Notes: generated by a model from the sequence alone, not told the origin. DNA of 64,000 nt from Martinezella tropici (GCF_003287875.1 NZ_QMKK01000024.1:114989-178988), one strand, 5' to 3'; counted from the stretch's first letter, positions 9,195-18,569 are shown. Program-made: numbers and translations.

Positions 9195-9530
9195 GGAAAC
9201 CTCTAGATTCGAATCAGTGCCGCTATTGTTGAAGCCCAGGCCGGCAAATGAAAAGCCCCGGCTGCTGGATTCCAACCGACTACGGCGGAAATACGACGTC
9301 TACCCCATTTTGTCCCGGCGGCGCCATGGACCATCATGCAATTTTTCGTATGATGATGAAATGCTTGCCATGTCCGGGGCAGGCATGGGGGATATTCGCG
9401 CAAAAATGCCGCACTAACAAATCTCTTGAGTTGTTGCGGAGCATCCCAAACTGTGGTTTGAAGCGCAATGGATTGTAGGGATACTGCGTTTGAGGAAGAT
9501 CTGGGATCAAACGCTGGAGGGAGAGACATC
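9195..9530. other. Divergent promoter region between ialB-type gene and the cox operon
   Basis: About 335 bases without a supported gene. It must contain promoters in both directions. A short inverted repeat CAAACTGTGGTTTG (5-4-5) lies about 80 bases before the coxB start and could be an operator. I could not assign a regulator or a clear -35/-10 pair. Confidence 0.4.
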
Positions 9531-10421
9531 GTGATTAAAAGAGCTTACGCGGCTCTGACGGCTATGATCTGTCTGCTTTTTGCGACAGGCAGTTATGCCG
9601 ATCAGCCGAGACCCTGGGAAACCGGTATGCAGCAGGCGGCGACCGGCAACATGCATCAAATCCGCTGGTTTGAGGCATACACGCTTTGGTTTATCATTCC
9701 GATCACGCTGCTGGTTCTCGTCCTCCTGGTGGTGGTTATGGTGAAGTTCCGGGCTTCCAGGAACCCGGTTCCGTCCAAGACGAGCCACAACACCCTGATC
9801 GAGGTCATCTGGACTATCGGCCCGGTCCTCGTCCTTCTCTTTCTGGCCATTCCCTCCTTCAATCTTCTCACCGATCAGCTGACATTCCCCGAGCAGACTG
9901 ACGTGACCGTCAAGGCGACGGCGACGCAGTGGCAGTGGAATTATGAGTATGAGAACACCGGCGCGACGCCGGTCGCTTTCGATTCCTTCATGCTGAAGGA
10001 GCAGGATCGCACCGCCGCCGGCAAGGACGACAAGTCCAGATATCCACGGCTTCTCGCCGTCGACAACGAAATGGTTGTGCCCGTCGGCAAGAACGTCCGC
10101 GTCCTCGTCACGGCAGCGCCGGCCGATGTCATTCATTCCTTCGCAATGCCTTCCTTCGGCGTCAGGATCGACGCCATTCCCGGTCGCCTGAACGAAACAT
10201 GGTTCAAGGCCGATCGAGAAGGCCTTTATTATGGTCAGTGTTCCGAGCTTTGCGGCAAGGATCACTCTTTCATGCCGATCGCCATCCGCGTCGTCTCCGA
10301 CGATCAGTACAAGCAGTGGCTGGCCTCAGCCGCAACTGATCTGAGCAAGGCGAACAAGGCTCTGATGGCCGCCGTCGACCAACCGACGACCGTCAAGGTC
10401 GCCGAAAACACGGCCAAGTAG
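9531..10421 (+). CDS. coxB: Cytochrome c oxidase subunit II (aa3 type)
   Basis: 296 aa from the GTG at 9531, which has GGAGG 13 bases upstream and opens a signal peptide ([23 protein letters not shown]). Two transmembrane helices follow (about 45-70 and 85-110). The periplasmic cupredoxin domain has the aromatic WQWNYEY electron-entry strand, HSFAMPSFG with the first CuA histidine, and [13 protein letters not shown] with both CuA cysteines, the second His and Met. It takes electrons from cytochrome c and passes them to haem a. First gene of the cox operon; coxA starts 14 bases after its stop. Confidence 0.96.
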   Translation: MIKRAYAALTAMICLLFATGSYADQPRPWETGMQQAATGNMHQIRWFEAYTLWFIIPITLLVLVLLVVVMVKFRASRNPVPSKTSHNTLIEVIWTIGPVLVLLFLAIPSFNLLTDQLTFPEQTDVTVKATATQWQWNYEYENTGATPVAFDSFMLKEQDRTAAGKDDKSRYPRLLAVDNEMVVPVGKNVRVLVTAAPADVIHSFAMPSFGVRIDAIPGRLNETWFKADREGLYYGQCSELCGKDHSFMPIAIRVVSDDQYKQWLASAATDLSKANKALMAAVDQPTTVKVAENTAK

Positions 10422-10435
10422 GAGGGGTAGGAACA

Positions 10436-12130
10436 ATGGCTGGATCCAAGGCACACGACGATCACTCGCACGCTCTTCAGGACGCGCACGCGCATGACGA
10501 TCATCACGCGCACAAACAGACCTTCGCCGAGCGTTGGCTGTATTCGACGAATCACAAGGACATCGGCACGCTCTATCTGATCTTCGCGATTTTCGCGGGC
10601 GTGATCGGCTTCCTCCTTTCCGTTGCCATCCGCATGGAATTGCAGGAGCCGGGCATCCAGATCTTCAGCGGTCTGGCGTCGATGGTCTACGGCTTTTCGG
10701 GCGATGCCGCCATCGATGGCGGCAAGCAGATGTACAACGTCTTCGTCACCGCCCACGCGCTGATCATGATCTTCTTCATGGTCATGCCGGCAATGATCGG
10801 CGGCTTCGCCAACTGGATGGTGCCGATCATGATCGGCGCGCCTGACATGGCCTTCCCGCGCCTCAACAATATTTCGTTCTGGCTTCTCGTCCCGGCCTTC
10901 CTGCTGCTCATCCTCTCGATGTTCGTCGAAGGCCCCGCAGGCGCCTATGGCGCGGGCGGCGGCTGGACGATGTACGCGCCCCTATCAGGTACGGTCGGAC
11001 ACCCAGGCCCGGCGATCGATCTGGTCATCTTCGCGCTGCATATCGCCGGTGCCTCCTCGATCCTCGGCGCGATCAACTTCATCACGACCATTCTCAACAT
11101 GCGCGCTCCGGGCATGACGCTGCACAAGATGCCGCTGTTTGCCTGGTCGGTGCTGATCACCGCCTTCCTGCTGCTGCTGTCGCTGCCGGTTCTGGCCGGC
11201 GCCATCACCATGCTGCTGACGGACCGCAACTTCGGCACGACCTTCTTTGCGCCGGAAGGCGGCGGCGACCCGCTGCTCTACCAGCACCTTTTCTGGTTCT
11301 TCGGCCATCCGGAAGTCTACATCCTGATCCTGCCCGGCTTCGGCATGATCAGCCACATCATCTCCACCTTCTCGCGCAAGCCGATTTTCGGCTATCTCGG
11401 CATGGCCTACGCCATGGTCGCGATCGGCGCCGTCGGCTTCGTCGTCTGGGCCCACCACATGTATGTGACCGGCCTCTCGCTCGACACGCAGCGCTACTTC
11501 GTCTTCGCGACGATGGTCATCGCCGTGCCCACAGGCGTCAAGGTCTTCTCGTGGATCGCGACGATGTGGGGCGGCTCCATCCAGTTCCGCACGCCGATGA
11601 TCTGGGCACTTGGCTTCATCTTCCTGTTCACGCTCGGCGGCGTCACGGGCGTTCAGCTCGCCAATGCCGGCCTCGACCGCGAACTGCATGCGACCTACTT
11701 CGTGGTGGCACACTTCCACTACGTTCTGTCGCTCGGTGCCGTCTTCGCTATCTTCGCCGCCTGGTACTACTGGTTCCCGAAGATGACCGGCTACATGTAC
11801 AATGAGCGGATCGGCAACTGGCACTTCTGGATCACCTTCGTCGGCGTGAACATGGTGTTCTTCCCGCAGCATTTCCTGGGTCGTGCCGGCATGCCGCGCC
11901 GCTACATCGACTATCCGGACGCCTATGCCGGCTGGAATTTCGTCTCCTCCATCGGCTCCTATGTCGCAGCCGTAGGCCTTTGCTTCTTCTTCTGGGGCGT
12001 TATAGATGCATTCTCGAAGAAGCGCGTTGCAGGCGATAATCCCTGGGGCGAGGGCGCAACCACGCTCGAGTGGCAGCTTTCGTCGCCGCCGCCCCACCAC
12101 CAGTGGGAAGAGCTGCCGCGCATCAAGTAG
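10436..12130 (+). CDS. coxA: Cytochrome c oxidase subunit I (aa3 type)
   Basis: 564 aa, about 12 transmembrane helices, with the haem a, haem a3 and CuB sites. Visible landmarks: [27 protein letters not shown] (haem a histidine), [17 protein letters not shown] (CuB His and cross-linked Tyr), [10 protein letters not shown] (the two CuB histidines), and [10 protein letters not shown] (haem a3/haem a ligands). The N-terminus has an unusual His/Asp-rich stretch ([20 protein letters not shown]) seen in rhizobial CoxA. It is the catalytic proton-pumping subunit in the inner membrane. Confidence 0.97.
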   Translation: MAGSKAHDDHSHALQDAHAHDDHHAHKQTFAERWLYSTNHKDIGTLYLIFAIFAGVIGFLLSVAIRMELQEPGIQIFSGLASMVYGFSGDAAIDGGKQMYNVFVTAHALIMIFFMVMPAMIGGFANWMVPIMIGAPDMAFPRLNNISFWLLVPAFLLLILSMFVEGPAGAYGAGGGWTMYAPLSGTVGHPGPAIDLVIFALHIAGASSILGAINFITTILNMRAPGMTLHKMPLFAWSVLITAFLLLLSLPVLAGAITMLLTDRNFGTTFFAPEGGGDPLLYQHLFWFFGHPEVYILILPGFGMISHIISTFSRKPIFGYLGMAYAMVAIGAVGFVVWAHHMYVTGLSLDTQRYFVFATMVIAVPTGVKVFSWIATMWGGSIQFRTPMIWALGFIFLFTLGGVTGVQLANAGLDRELHATYFVVAHFHYVLSLGAVFAIFAAWYYWFPKMTGYMYNERIGNWHFWITFVGVNMVFFPQHFLGRAGMPRRYIDYPDAYAGWNFVSSIGSYVAAVGLCFFFWGVIDAFSKKRVAGDNPWGEGATTLEWQLSSPPPHHQWEELPRIK

Positions 12131-12137
12131 CCTGTTT

Positions 12138-12164
12138 CCGGACGCCGTGATAAACGGCGTCCGG
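12138..12164. other. Strong intergenic hairpin between coxA and ctaB
   Basis: A perfect 10-bp stem (CCGGACGCCG at 12138-12147 with CGGCGTCCGG at 12155-12164) with a 7-base loop lies 8 bases after the coxA stop. No T run follows, so it is more likely an mRNA-stabilising or processing hairpin that lowers expression of the downstream assembly genes than a full terminator. Confidence 0.6.
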
Positions 12165-12188
12165 CTCAACTGACAATTGGAACAAAGA

Positions 12189-13148
12189 ATGACGCTCATC
12201 GACAATCACGACGCGCTCGCAAAGCAAGGCGATACCGGCCTGTCGGAAGCGAGTGCGCGCGATTATTTCGAGCTCTTGAAGCCACGCGTCATGTCGCTGG
12301 TCGTCTTCACCGCCTTCACCGGTCTGGTGCTGGCTCCCGGTCATATCAATCCGGTGCTCGGCTTCATCGCCATTCTCTGCATCGCCGTCGGTGCGGGCGC
12401 CTCGGGCGCCTTGAACATGTGGTATGATGCGGATATCGACGCCGTGATGAGCCGCACCGCGCGTCGGCCGATACCTGCCGGCCGCATCAAACCGTCGGAA
12501 GCGCTGGCCTACGGCCTCGTATTGTCAGGCTTCTCAGTGACGATCCTCGGCTTGGCCATCAACTGGCTTTCCGCTGGCATCCTCGCCTTCACTATCTTCT
12601 TCTATGCCGTCATCTACACGATGTGGTTGAAGCGTTCGACGCCGCAAAACATCGTCATCGGCGGCGCGGCCGGCGCCTTTCCGCCTGTCATCGGCTGGGC
12701 CTGCGTGACCGGCAGCGTGACGATCGAGAGCATCGTGCTCTTCCTCATCATCTTCCTGTGGACGCCGGCGCATTTTTGGGCGCTGGCCTTGTTCAAGATG
12801 GGTGACTACGAGGCCGTCGGCGTGCCGATGCTGCCGAATGTCGCCGGCATTCCGACAACGAAAAATCAGATCGTTGTCTATGCCGTTCTGACTGCCATTG
12901 TCGGCGTCGTCCCTGCCTTCATGGGCTTTGCGAGCCTGGGTTATGGCGTCGTCGCCGCGCTGCTGGGCGCGATCTTCGTGCACTGTTCCATCGCCGTCTG
13001 GCGCATGGCCGACGGCGACGTGAAGATGGTGCCGGCAAAGAAACTTTTCGGCTTTTCCATCTTTTATCTCTTCGCGATCTTTTCCGCATTGCTGATCGAC
13101 CGGCTCGTTGCCGTGCTGATATCGGGCGGCGTTGGAGGCTGGCTATGA
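12189..13148 (+). CDS. ctaB: Protoheme IX farnesyltransferase (haem O synthase)
   Basis: 319 aa from the ATG at 12189; a TTG at 12177 is an in-frame alternative. UbiA-type prenyltransferase with about nine membrane helices. The aspartate-rich prenyl-diphosphate site is [19 protein letters not shown], and the second conserved stretch is [20 protein letters not shown]. It adds a farnesyl group to haem b to make haem O, the precursor of haem A for subunit I. Its stop overlaps the start of the next small gene (ATGA). Confidence 0.95.
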   Translation: MTLIDNHDALAKQGDTGLSEASARDYFELLKPRVMSLVVFTAFTGLVLAPGHINPVLGFIAILCIAVGAGASGALNMWYDADIDAVMSRTARRPIPAGRIKPSEALAYGLVLSGFSVTILGLAINWLSAGILAFTIFFYAVIYTMWLKRSTPQNIVIGGAAGAFPPVIGWACVTGSVTIESIVLFLIIFLWTPAHFWALALFKMGDYEAVGVPMLPNVAGIPTTKNQIVVYAVLTAIVGVVPAFMGFASLGYGVVAALLGAIFVHCSIAVWRMADGDVKMVPAKKLFGFSIFYLFAIFSALLIDRLVAVLISGGVGGWL

Positions 13149-13285
13149 TCGATCTGGTCAAGCTCACGGAAGCGCAGAGGAAATCGCGGCGCGGGCGCAA
13201 TATAGCGCTTGGCCTGGTGCTTGCTGGCCTGGTGATCCTGTTCTACGCGATCACCATCATCAAGGTCGGCTCCGGACACGTTTGA
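13145..13285 (+). CDS. 46-aa single-helix membrane peptide, CoxF-like oxidase assembly protein
   Basis: A short [23 protein letters not shown] then one hydrophobic helix ([19 protein letters not shown]) and a short periplasmic tail KVGSGHV. It begins inside the ctaB stop (ATGA overlap) with GGAGG upstream, and is followed 9 bases later by ctaG. Its length, position between ctaB and ctaG, and the basic patch before the helix match the small CoxF-type proteins of alphaproteobacterial cox operons. The exact role is inferred from position only. Confidence 0.8.
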   Translation: MIDLVKLTEAQRKSRRGRNIALGLVLAGLVILFYAITIIKVGSGHV

Positions 13286-13294
13286 GGAGGCGTG

Positions 13295-13906
13295 ATGGAG
13301 GGGGAGGTCACAAAGAGCACGAGAAGCGGCGGCCGTAACAACGGCATGATCGTTGCCATGTGCCTGAGCTTCGTCGTTGGCATGAGCGCCATGTGCGCCG
13401 CTGCCGTGCCGCTCTATCGCATGTTCTGCCAGGTGACGGGTTATAACGGCACGACGCAGCGCGTCGAGCAGGTGTCCAACCTCATTCTCGACAGGCAGAT
13501 CCAGGTTTCCTTCGACGCGAATGTCGCACCCGGTCTGCCCTGGAATTTCAAGCCGCTGCAGAAGTCGATCAGTCCGAAAATCGGCGAAACGGTCGAAGTC
13601 AAGTTCGAGATCGAGAACAAGTCGGACAAGATGGAGCGCGGGCAGGCGATCTTCAACGTCTCGCCGCTGGAAGCCGGGGTCTATTTCAACAAGGTCCAGT
13701 GCTTCTGCTTCAATGAGACGGATTTAGCACCTGGGGAAAAGCGTGAGATGTCGGTGGTTTTCTACGTTGATCCCGAGATCGCCAGGGCTGTGGAAACCAA
13801 GACGATCAACGCGCTGACACTGTCCTATACCTATTACCCGCGGGAGGGCGCAAAGCCCGTCGCATCCAATGACGGCGCTGTAAAGCCGGTGGAAAAGAAA
13901 CTTTGA
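13295..13906 (+). CDS. ctaG: Cytochrome c oxidase assembly protein CtaG (Cox11)
   Basis: 203 aa from ATG 13295; GAGGAGG lies 4 bases upstream, which makes the GTG at 13292 too close. One N-terminal membrane helix ([24 protein letters not shown]) anchors a periplasmic immunoglobulin-like domain. The copper-binding Cys-x-Cys is seen in [16 protein letters not shown]. It delivers copper to the CuB centre of subunit I. Confidence 0.95.
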   Translation: MEGEVTKSTRSGGRNNGMIVAMCLSFVVGMSAMCAAAVPLYRMFCQVTGYNGTTQRVEQVSNLILDRQIQVSFDANVAPGLPWNFKPLQKSISPKIGETVEVKFEIENKSDKMERGQAIFNVSPLEAGVYFNKVQCFCFNETDLAPGEKREMSVVFYVDPEIARAVETKTINALTLSYTYYPREGAKPVASNDGAVKPVEKKL

Positions 13907-13967
13907 TGGAGAGTGCTTTCGGTTTGACCGGGAGCAATATGGGAAAAGTTATTCGGGGATTGCTGAT

Positions 13968-14846
13968 ATGGCCGAAGTGCATCAGAGAAAACACGATTAT
14001 CACATTATCGAGCCCAGCGCATGGCCGATTACCGCGGCCATCGGAGCCTTTGTGATCACCTTCGGCGGTGTCTGCTTCATGCGCTATCTCAATGGCGGCG
14101 CGATGCATCTGTTCGGGATCAATTGGGCGCAGCCCTGGCTGTTCTTCATTGGCCTCGCCGTAATCCTCTATGTCATGTACGGCTGGTGGGCCGATACGAT
14201 CAAGGAGGCGCATGAGGGCGCGCACACCCGCGTCGTGTCGCTGCATCTGCGCTACGGCATGATCATGTTCATCGCCTCCGAGGTGATGTTCTTCGTCGCC
14301 TGGTTCTGGGCCTATTTCGATGTCAGCCTGTTCCCGAACGAGGCGATCCAGGCATCGCGCACGGCCTTCCTCGGCGGCCAGTTCCCGCCGAAAGGCATCG
14401 AGGTTCTCGATCCTTGGCACCTGCCGATCTACAACACCATCATCCTGCTGCTGTCGGGCACGACGGTCACTTGGGCACACCATGCGCTGCTGCATGGCGA
14501 CCGCAGGGGGCTGCTCCAGGGCCTGACGCTGACGGTCCTTCTCGGCGCGCTGTTCTCCTGCGTGCAGGCCTATGAATATGCCCATGCGCCGTTCGAATTC
14601 AAAAATTCGATCTATGGCGCGACCTTCTTCATGGCGACCGGCTTCCACGGTTTCCACGTGTTGGTCGGCACGATCTTCCTGATCGTCTGCCTGGTCCGCG
14701 CCATCAGGGGTGATTTCACGCCGAAACAGCATTTCGGCTTCGAAGCGGCCGCCTGGTACTGGCACTTCGTCGACGTGGTCTGGCTGTTCCTGTTCTTCTG
14801 CATCTATATCTGGGGCAGCTGGGGCGCGCCGGTCGCGGCTGGCTGA
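13968..14846 (+). CDS. coxC: Cytochrome c oxidase subunit III
   Basis: 292 aa with seven predicted membrane helices and typical blocks: MIMFIASEVMFFVAWFWAYF, HHALLHGDRRG, ATGFHGFHVLVGTIFL and AAWYWHFVDVVWLFLF. It stabilises subunit I and helps proton uptake. It lies 61 bases after ctaG. In the usual rhizobial operon a DUF983 gene and surf1 follow; here a reverse-strand block of three genes intervenes. Confidence 0.96.
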   Translation: MAEVHQRKHDYHIIEPSAWPITAAIGAFVITFGGVCFMRYLNGGAMHLFGINWAQPWLFFIGLAVILYVMYGWWADTIKEAHEGAHTRVVSLHLRYGMIMFIASEVMFFVAWFWAYFDVSLFPNEAIQASRTAFLGGQFPPKGIEVLDPWHLPIYNTIILLLSGTTVTWAHHALLHGDRRGLLQGLTLTVLLGALFSCVQAYEYAHAPFEFKNSIYGATFFMATGFHGFHVLVGTIFLIVCLVRAIRGDFTPKQHFGFEAAAWYWHFVDVVWLFLFFCIYIWGSWGAPVAAG

Positions 14847-14863
14847 TCGGTATCGATCTCTGG

Positions 14864-14899
14864 AAAACAAAAGGCGGGCGCTCAGCGCCAGCCCCTAAC
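14864..14899 (-). terminator. Reverse-strand terminator and left arm of a 36-bp inverted repeat
   Basis: Read on the minus strand this is a GC-rich hairpin (GGCGCTGAGCGCC core) followed by TTTTGTTTT, a good terminator for the VOC/methyltransferase genes that end at 15001. The same 36 bases recur in inverted orientation at 16507-16542 with 29 of 36 positions identical by my count. Confidence 0.7.
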
Positions 14900-14986
14900 T
14901 GAAATGTGGAATGCTTTCTGTCGCGAAACTCTTATTTTGCGAGCGGGTTTTGCGACAGATTTCCCTCTGAAAATCAGCGGTTCCGA

Positions 14987-14999
14987 TTTTGTCGCAAAA
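14987..14999. repeat. TTTTGTCGCAAAA motif, part of a cluster of TGTCGC repeats
   Basis: Identical 13-mer to the one at 5292-5304. Within 14925-15000 there are further related copies: TGTCGCGAAA, TTTTGCGACA and TGTCGCAAAAC, where GTTTTGCGACA and TGTCGCAAAAC form an 11-bp inverted repeat. A related GTCGCGAAATTC occurs near 16366. Function unknown. Confidence 0.5.
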
Positions 15000-15000
15000 C

Positions 15001-15360
15001 TTAGGAGATTTGCGGCTTTTGCACGACACAGAAAAGATTGCCGTCAGGGTCTTGCAAAACCACATAGTCGGCATTTTCCGGATAGCGCCACGGGTACTGT
15101 TTCGCTCCGATCGTCAGCAAACGATTGACTTCCTCCTGCTGGCGATCGGTATAAAGGTCCAAGTGCAGCCAGCTTCTCCGCCAGCCGCTTCGGTCGCGAG
15201 CCTGAAAGGAAACATTCGGGCCGTGGCCTTCAGGATCATGAAGCACAACCCAGTCATCGCTCACAGGCTCGCGCGCGACGTAATGCAAGGCTTCCTGCCA
15301 GAACGCGACCATGCGCTCAAATTCACAGCAATGGATCACGATCGAGCCAATTTTGATCAT
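15001..15360 (-). CDS. VOC (glyoxalase/bleomycin-resistance fold) family protein
   Basis: 119 aa from the ATG at 15360 (MIKIGSIVIHCCEFERMVAFWQEAL). The paired beta-alpha-beta-beta-beta pattern and ending DYVVLQDPDGNLFCVVQKP are typical of vicinal oxygen chelate proteins. Metal-binding candidates are H10 of the first strand, H in WLHLDLYTD and E/Q at the end. Substrate unknown; members include antibiotic-binding proteins and lyases. It is on the reverse strand inside the cox operon, 107 bases downstream of a methyltransferase gene. Confidence 0.82.
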   Translation of the reverse strand: MIKIGSIVIHCCEFERMVAFWQEALHYVAREPVSDDWVVLHDPEGHGPNVSFQARDRSGWRRSWLHLDLYTDRQQEEVNRLLTIGAKQYPWRYPENADYVVLQDPDGNLFCVVQKPQIS

Positions 15361-15467
15361 TGTGGCTGCCTTCTTCGCGACATGGCGTGCTCTCGAGCGG
15401 AATAAAGTGATATGGGCTGTCGCAAAAATCCCCGAAACCTGCGACGGGATGTTTGCCAGATTACTTT

Positions 15468-16334
15468 CTAAGCATAGGCTAGGCACCAGCCGGAACCGCG
15501 AACCCAACATTGTTCAGTTGGTAGGTCATCATTACGGTACAGCCGCGTCACTCTCTTGTGCTCCCCGGTCTCGAATGCCACCGCAAGTGCTTTTTCCGAT
15601 TCCGCGTCGCGCATTCCTTCACACGGGAAGATGGCCACCGGCGAAATCCATTGCGCATGGAATTCCCCACCCCTGCGCGTCACGAGGAACACCGCTCCTC
15701 GGAGGTGCATGTTGTTCCAATTGCTGCTGGTGAATCCAAGGTCGGTCGTCAGCGGGAGGATGAGCCTTCCGCCATCATTGAGCCGGTCCAGCCAGATATC
15801 TGCCGGTCGCGTTGCTCCCGCGTTCACATAGATCACATCGGCTGCATCGAAAGCCACGGAGCTTCCATCTCCCTGGACCACGGAAACGTTCCGACAGGGA
15901 GTAAGATTTGCTTTCGCCTGCGTAGCAAGCTCCGGATCGAACTCGATCGCCGTCACCTTGCCAGAGGCAGCAACGAGGTTCCCCATGATCGCGGAATAAT
16001 AGCCGGTGCCAGCCCCAACATGCACGATATGCTCACCTGCTCGCGGCGCGGCTTGCGAAAGCAGGAAGGCATGAAGTGACGGCTGCCCGTTGTTGATGTG
16101 GCGCTCCGGGACGATGCCAACGATCTCATCCGTATAAAGGTAGACAGGATCGGCGGTCGGGGTCTGAACATAGGCTTTCCGCATTCGGAAGATCGGCCAG
16201 GGGCCAGAACCAAGAAAATCTTCTCGCGGCACTTCGGCAAACGCTCTTTCGATACGCTCATCGACAATTCTAACAGCCGCCGCGATCTGCTTCGCATAAG
16301 CTCGACGCACGATCTTCAATTCGTCCGGTGTCAT
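15468..16334 (-). CDS. PCMT-like SAM-dependent methyltransferase
   Basis: 288 aa from ATG 16334 (a TTG at 16352 would add six residues). SAM-binding motif I is HIVHVGAGTGYYSAIMG, followed by VTAIEFDPELATQAKANL (motif post I) and DVIYVNAGATRPADIWLDRLNDGGRLILPL. The overall layout resembles protein-L-isoaspartate O-methyltransferase, but it is longer than PCMT (about 215 aa) and the catalytic region is not clearly the same, so the target is unknown. It is part of the insertion between coxC and the DUF983 gene. Confidence 0.72.
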   Translation of the reverse strand: MTPDELKIVRRAYAKQIAAAVRIVDERIERAFAEVPREDFLGSGPWPIFRMRKAYVQTPTADPVYLYTDEIVGIVPERHINNGQPSLHAFLLSQAAPRAGEHIVHVGAGTGYYSAIMGNLVAASGKVTAIEFDPELATQAKANLTPCRNVSVVQGDGSSVAFDAADVIYVNAGATRPADIWLDRLNDGGRLILPLTTDLGFTSSNWNNMHLRGAVFLVTRRGGEFHAQWISPVAIFPCEGMRDAESEKALAVAFETGEHKRVTRLYRNDDLPTEQCWVRGSGWCLAYA

Positions 16335-16506
16335 CGGCAGAACCAACTCCAAAGAATAATTTTCCCGTCGCGAAATTCCTAGTCAAAGCGACAGTTCTGC
16401 GACGCACGCAGAATGCCCCACGAAGATACTTCCAACAAGATAAACCGCCTGAAACGCTCATGTCACAAGGGGTTCGGTAGCGGCATTTACTTGGATTCCA
16501 CGTTAG

Positions 16507-16542
16507 GTCAGGGGCGGGCGCTCAGAATCCGCCCTTTGTTTT
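16507..16542 (+). terminator. Forward-strand terminator-like hairpin and right arm of the 36-bp inverted repeat
   Basis: GGGCGG...CCGCCC followed by TTTGTTTT gives a plus-strand terminator shape, yet the nearest plus-strand gene upstream is coxC, 1.66 kb away. It mirrors 14864-14899 (29/36). Both arms therefore point outward from the VOC-methyltransferase pair. Confidence 0.55.
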
Positions 16543-16549
16543 GGTATCC

Positions 16550-17200
16550 TCACTCTCTTGAGGCAATCTTCTCGAATGCCGTCGGATGAGGCAGATCTCT
16601 AGCAAGCAACTGCCGGATTTGCTCGGCGCATGCCTTCGGGCTGCTCATGGACGTATCGACCTCCAGATCGTAGATCCCGGGCAGGTGCACCTGTTCCTGC
16701 CAGGCGATGACCGGCGCGGGGATGGGCATATCCGCTCCGACAGCGACGTAAGTGCCCTGTCTTTCCGGTCCTTCCGCCAGCCGCCGCTGCATCACGACAT
16801 CGAGCGGGCAGCGCACGCCAACGAACAGAGCAGGCAATCCTGCCAGCCATCGGGCGCAATCGGCAAGAATGCCGAGCGGCTGCGAATAGGCATCGTGATG
16901 GCCGAATTCGGCGACGACATTCAGCCCCATGCGGCTATGTGCGGCGATCGAGGCATAGAGTGCGGCATAAAGGCGCTGGACCAGCGGTTCGAGATCGGGC
17001 CGCTCACCGCCGGGGCGCAAGCCGATGCCCGGGCGATAGCGCGGGGGCGTCACATGTCGCACATAAGCGTCGACACCGAGATTGACCCATACGCCTTCGA
17101 ATTCAGCCTGAATCACCTCGACGATGCTGCTTTTTCCGGATCGCGGCGCACCGTTCAGAATGACGATCTGGCCTGGCTGCAAGGCTTCGCTGAATGCCAT
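16550..17200 (-). CDS. Chloramphenicol phosphotransferase-like P-loop kinase
   Basis: 216 aa. Walker A is in IVILNGAPRSGKSSIVEVIQ; further on, NVVAEFGHHDAY and FVGVRCPLDVVMQRR match the CPT family, in which the enzyme phosphorylates the 3'-hydroxyl of chloramphenicol. Family members without the resistance role are common, and actual chloramphenicol resistance should not be assumed. AAGGATTGG precedes the ATG at 17200. It completes the three reverse-strand genes inserted between coxC and the DUF983 gene. Confidence 0.78.
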   Translation of the reverse strand: MAFSEALQPGQIVILNGAPRSGKSSIVEVIQAEFEGVWVNLGVDAYVRHVTPPRYRPGIGLRPGGERPDLEPLVQRLYAALYASIAAHSRMGLNVVAEFGHHDAYSQPLGILADCARWLAGLPALFVGVRCPLDVVMQRRLAEGPERQGTYVAVGADMPIPAPVIAWQEQVHLPGIYDLEVDTSMSSPKACAEQIRQLLARDLPHPTAFEKIASRE

Positions 17201-17349
17201 AAATCCAATCCTTTTGTATGCTTTACAGGCGGATGGCGGTGATATCCGAGCTTTTCGATTGGACGGATACGCGCATCGCGGTTACTGATGGTGCTAAGGG
17301 GCGAAATCCATGTGTTCGCCCGCAATGGCAGACTGACAGAGACAGAACT

Positions 17350-17769
17350 TTGAACTCAGAGCAAGACAAGACGCCGGACGGGGTATCCCATAGCGACAGC
17401 GCTCTCTTCGCGCCCGTCGATCCCTTCAAGGTTGGCATACAGGGATGTTGCCCGCGTTGCGGCCAAGGCAAGCTCTTCGATGGCTTATTGTCGCTGAAAC
17501 CGCGCTGTGCCGCCTGTGATCTCGACTATGCCTTCGCCGATGCCGGTGATGGTCCGGCTGTCTTCGTCATCCTGATTGTCGGTTTCATCATCATCGGTTC
17601 GGTCTTGTGGATGCAGATCAATTATGCGCCGCCGATCTGGGTCTACATAGTGCTGTTCGCGCCGTTGACGATCATTCTGTCGCTTCTGTCCCTGCGCTGG
17701 TGCAAGGGCATTCTGATTGCCCTGCAATATCGCAACAACGCCGCCGAAGGGCGCGTCCACCGTGACTGA
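17350..17769 (+). CDS. DUF983 membrane protein of the cox operon
   Basis: About 139 aa from a TTG at 17350; an upstream ATG at 17218 or 17236 would give a longer N-terminus that looks unlike protein, so the start is uncertain. A zinc-ribbon-like CCPRCGQGKLF...CAACDLDY leads into two hydrophobic helices (VFVILIVGFIIIGSVLWM, IVLFAPLTIILSLLSL). DUF983 proteins regularly accompany oxidase assembly genes; function unproven. Its stop overlaps the start of surf1 by 8 bases. It is separated from coxC by about 2.5 kb of reverse-strand genes. Confidence 0.8.
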   Translation: MNSEQDKTPDGVSHSDSALFAPVDPFKVGIQGCCPRCGQGKLFDGLLSLKPRCAACDLDYAFADAGDGPAVFVILIVGFIIIGSVLWMQINYAPPIWVYIVLFAPLTIILSLLSLRWCKGILIALQYRNNAAEGRVHRD

Positions 17770-18523
17770 GTCTGCAGTGCCTGTGCGCCGTGCCAATCCC
17801 TTATGGCAAATCGCCAAGGCGCTGCTTCTGCTCGTCGCGCTCGTCATTCTGCTGGGCCTTGGTACATGGCAGGTCGAGAGGCTGCAGTGGAAGGAAGGCC
17901 TGTTGGCCGATATCGCCGCCCGCAAGGATGCGCCGGCCGTACCCTTGTCGGCGATCGAAACTATGGCGGCCTCCGGCGGCGACATTGAGTATCGCGTGGT
18001 GACCGCCACCGGCCACTACCTCAACGACAAGGAGCGGCATTTCCTCGCCACCCATGACGGCGATCCCGGCTTTCATGTCTATACGCCATTGCAGCTGGTC
18101 GATGGCCGCTACCTCTTTGTCAATCGAGGCTTCGTGCCCTCCGAGGCAAAAGAGCCCGAAAAGCGCAAGCAGGGTGAAGTGACTGGCGAACAGACGATCA
18201 TCGGCCTTGCCCGCGCCAAACTCGCCGAGCGGCCCGGCGGCATGCCGGACAATGATCTCGCCAAGAATATTTTCTACTGGAAAGATCTGGATGTCATGGC
18301 TGCCAGTGTCGGCCTGCCGAAGGACAAGGTGCTGCCCTTCTTCATCGATGCCGACAAGACGCCCAATCCAGGGGGCTTGCCGATCGGCGGCGTCACGATC
18401 ATCGATCTGCCGAACAATCACCTGCAATATGCGGTGACCTGGTATGGCTTGGCGGTGGCGCTGGCAGCGATCGTCGCCATATCCTGGTGGCGTAAACGCC
18501 ATCCGGACGCGCCCTCACAATAG
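17762..18523 (+). CDS. surf1: SURF1 family cytochrome oxidase biogenesis protein
   Basis: 253 aa from a GTG at 17762 that overlaps the DUF983 stop. Helix one (ALLLLVALVILLGLGTWQVERLQWK) contains the conserved GxWQ...R...K pattern, the periplasmic part has FHVYTPLQLVDGRYLFVNRGFVP, and the second helix is at the C-terminus after NNHLQYAVTWYGLA. Surf1 binds haem A and helps insert it into subunit I in the inner membrane. Confidence 0.93.
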   Translation: MTESAVPVRRANPLWQIAKALLLLVALVILLGLGTWQVERLQWKEGLLADIAARKDAPAVPLSAIETMAASGGDIEYRVVTATGHYLNDKERHFLATHDGDPGFHVYTPLQLVDGRYLFVNRGFVPSEAKEPEKRKQGEVTGEQTIIGLARAKLAERPGGMPDNDLAKNIFYWKDLDVMAASVGLPKDKVLPFFIDADKTPNPGGLPIGGVTIIDLPNNHLQYAVTWYGLAVALAAIVAISWWRKRHPDAPSQ

Positions 18524-18569
18524 AGACATGCAATAGAATAGCTTCATTTCGATGGAATATTCCGCTAGA

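Noticed and set aside
10985..12205. 406-codon reverse ORF opposite coxA
   Set aside because: Shadow; composition (Arg/Glu/Asp/Gly) typical of antisense to a membrane protein.
16550..17200. Confirmed chloramphenicol resistance gene
   Set aside because: Only family resemblance is visible; resistance cannot be claimed from motifs.
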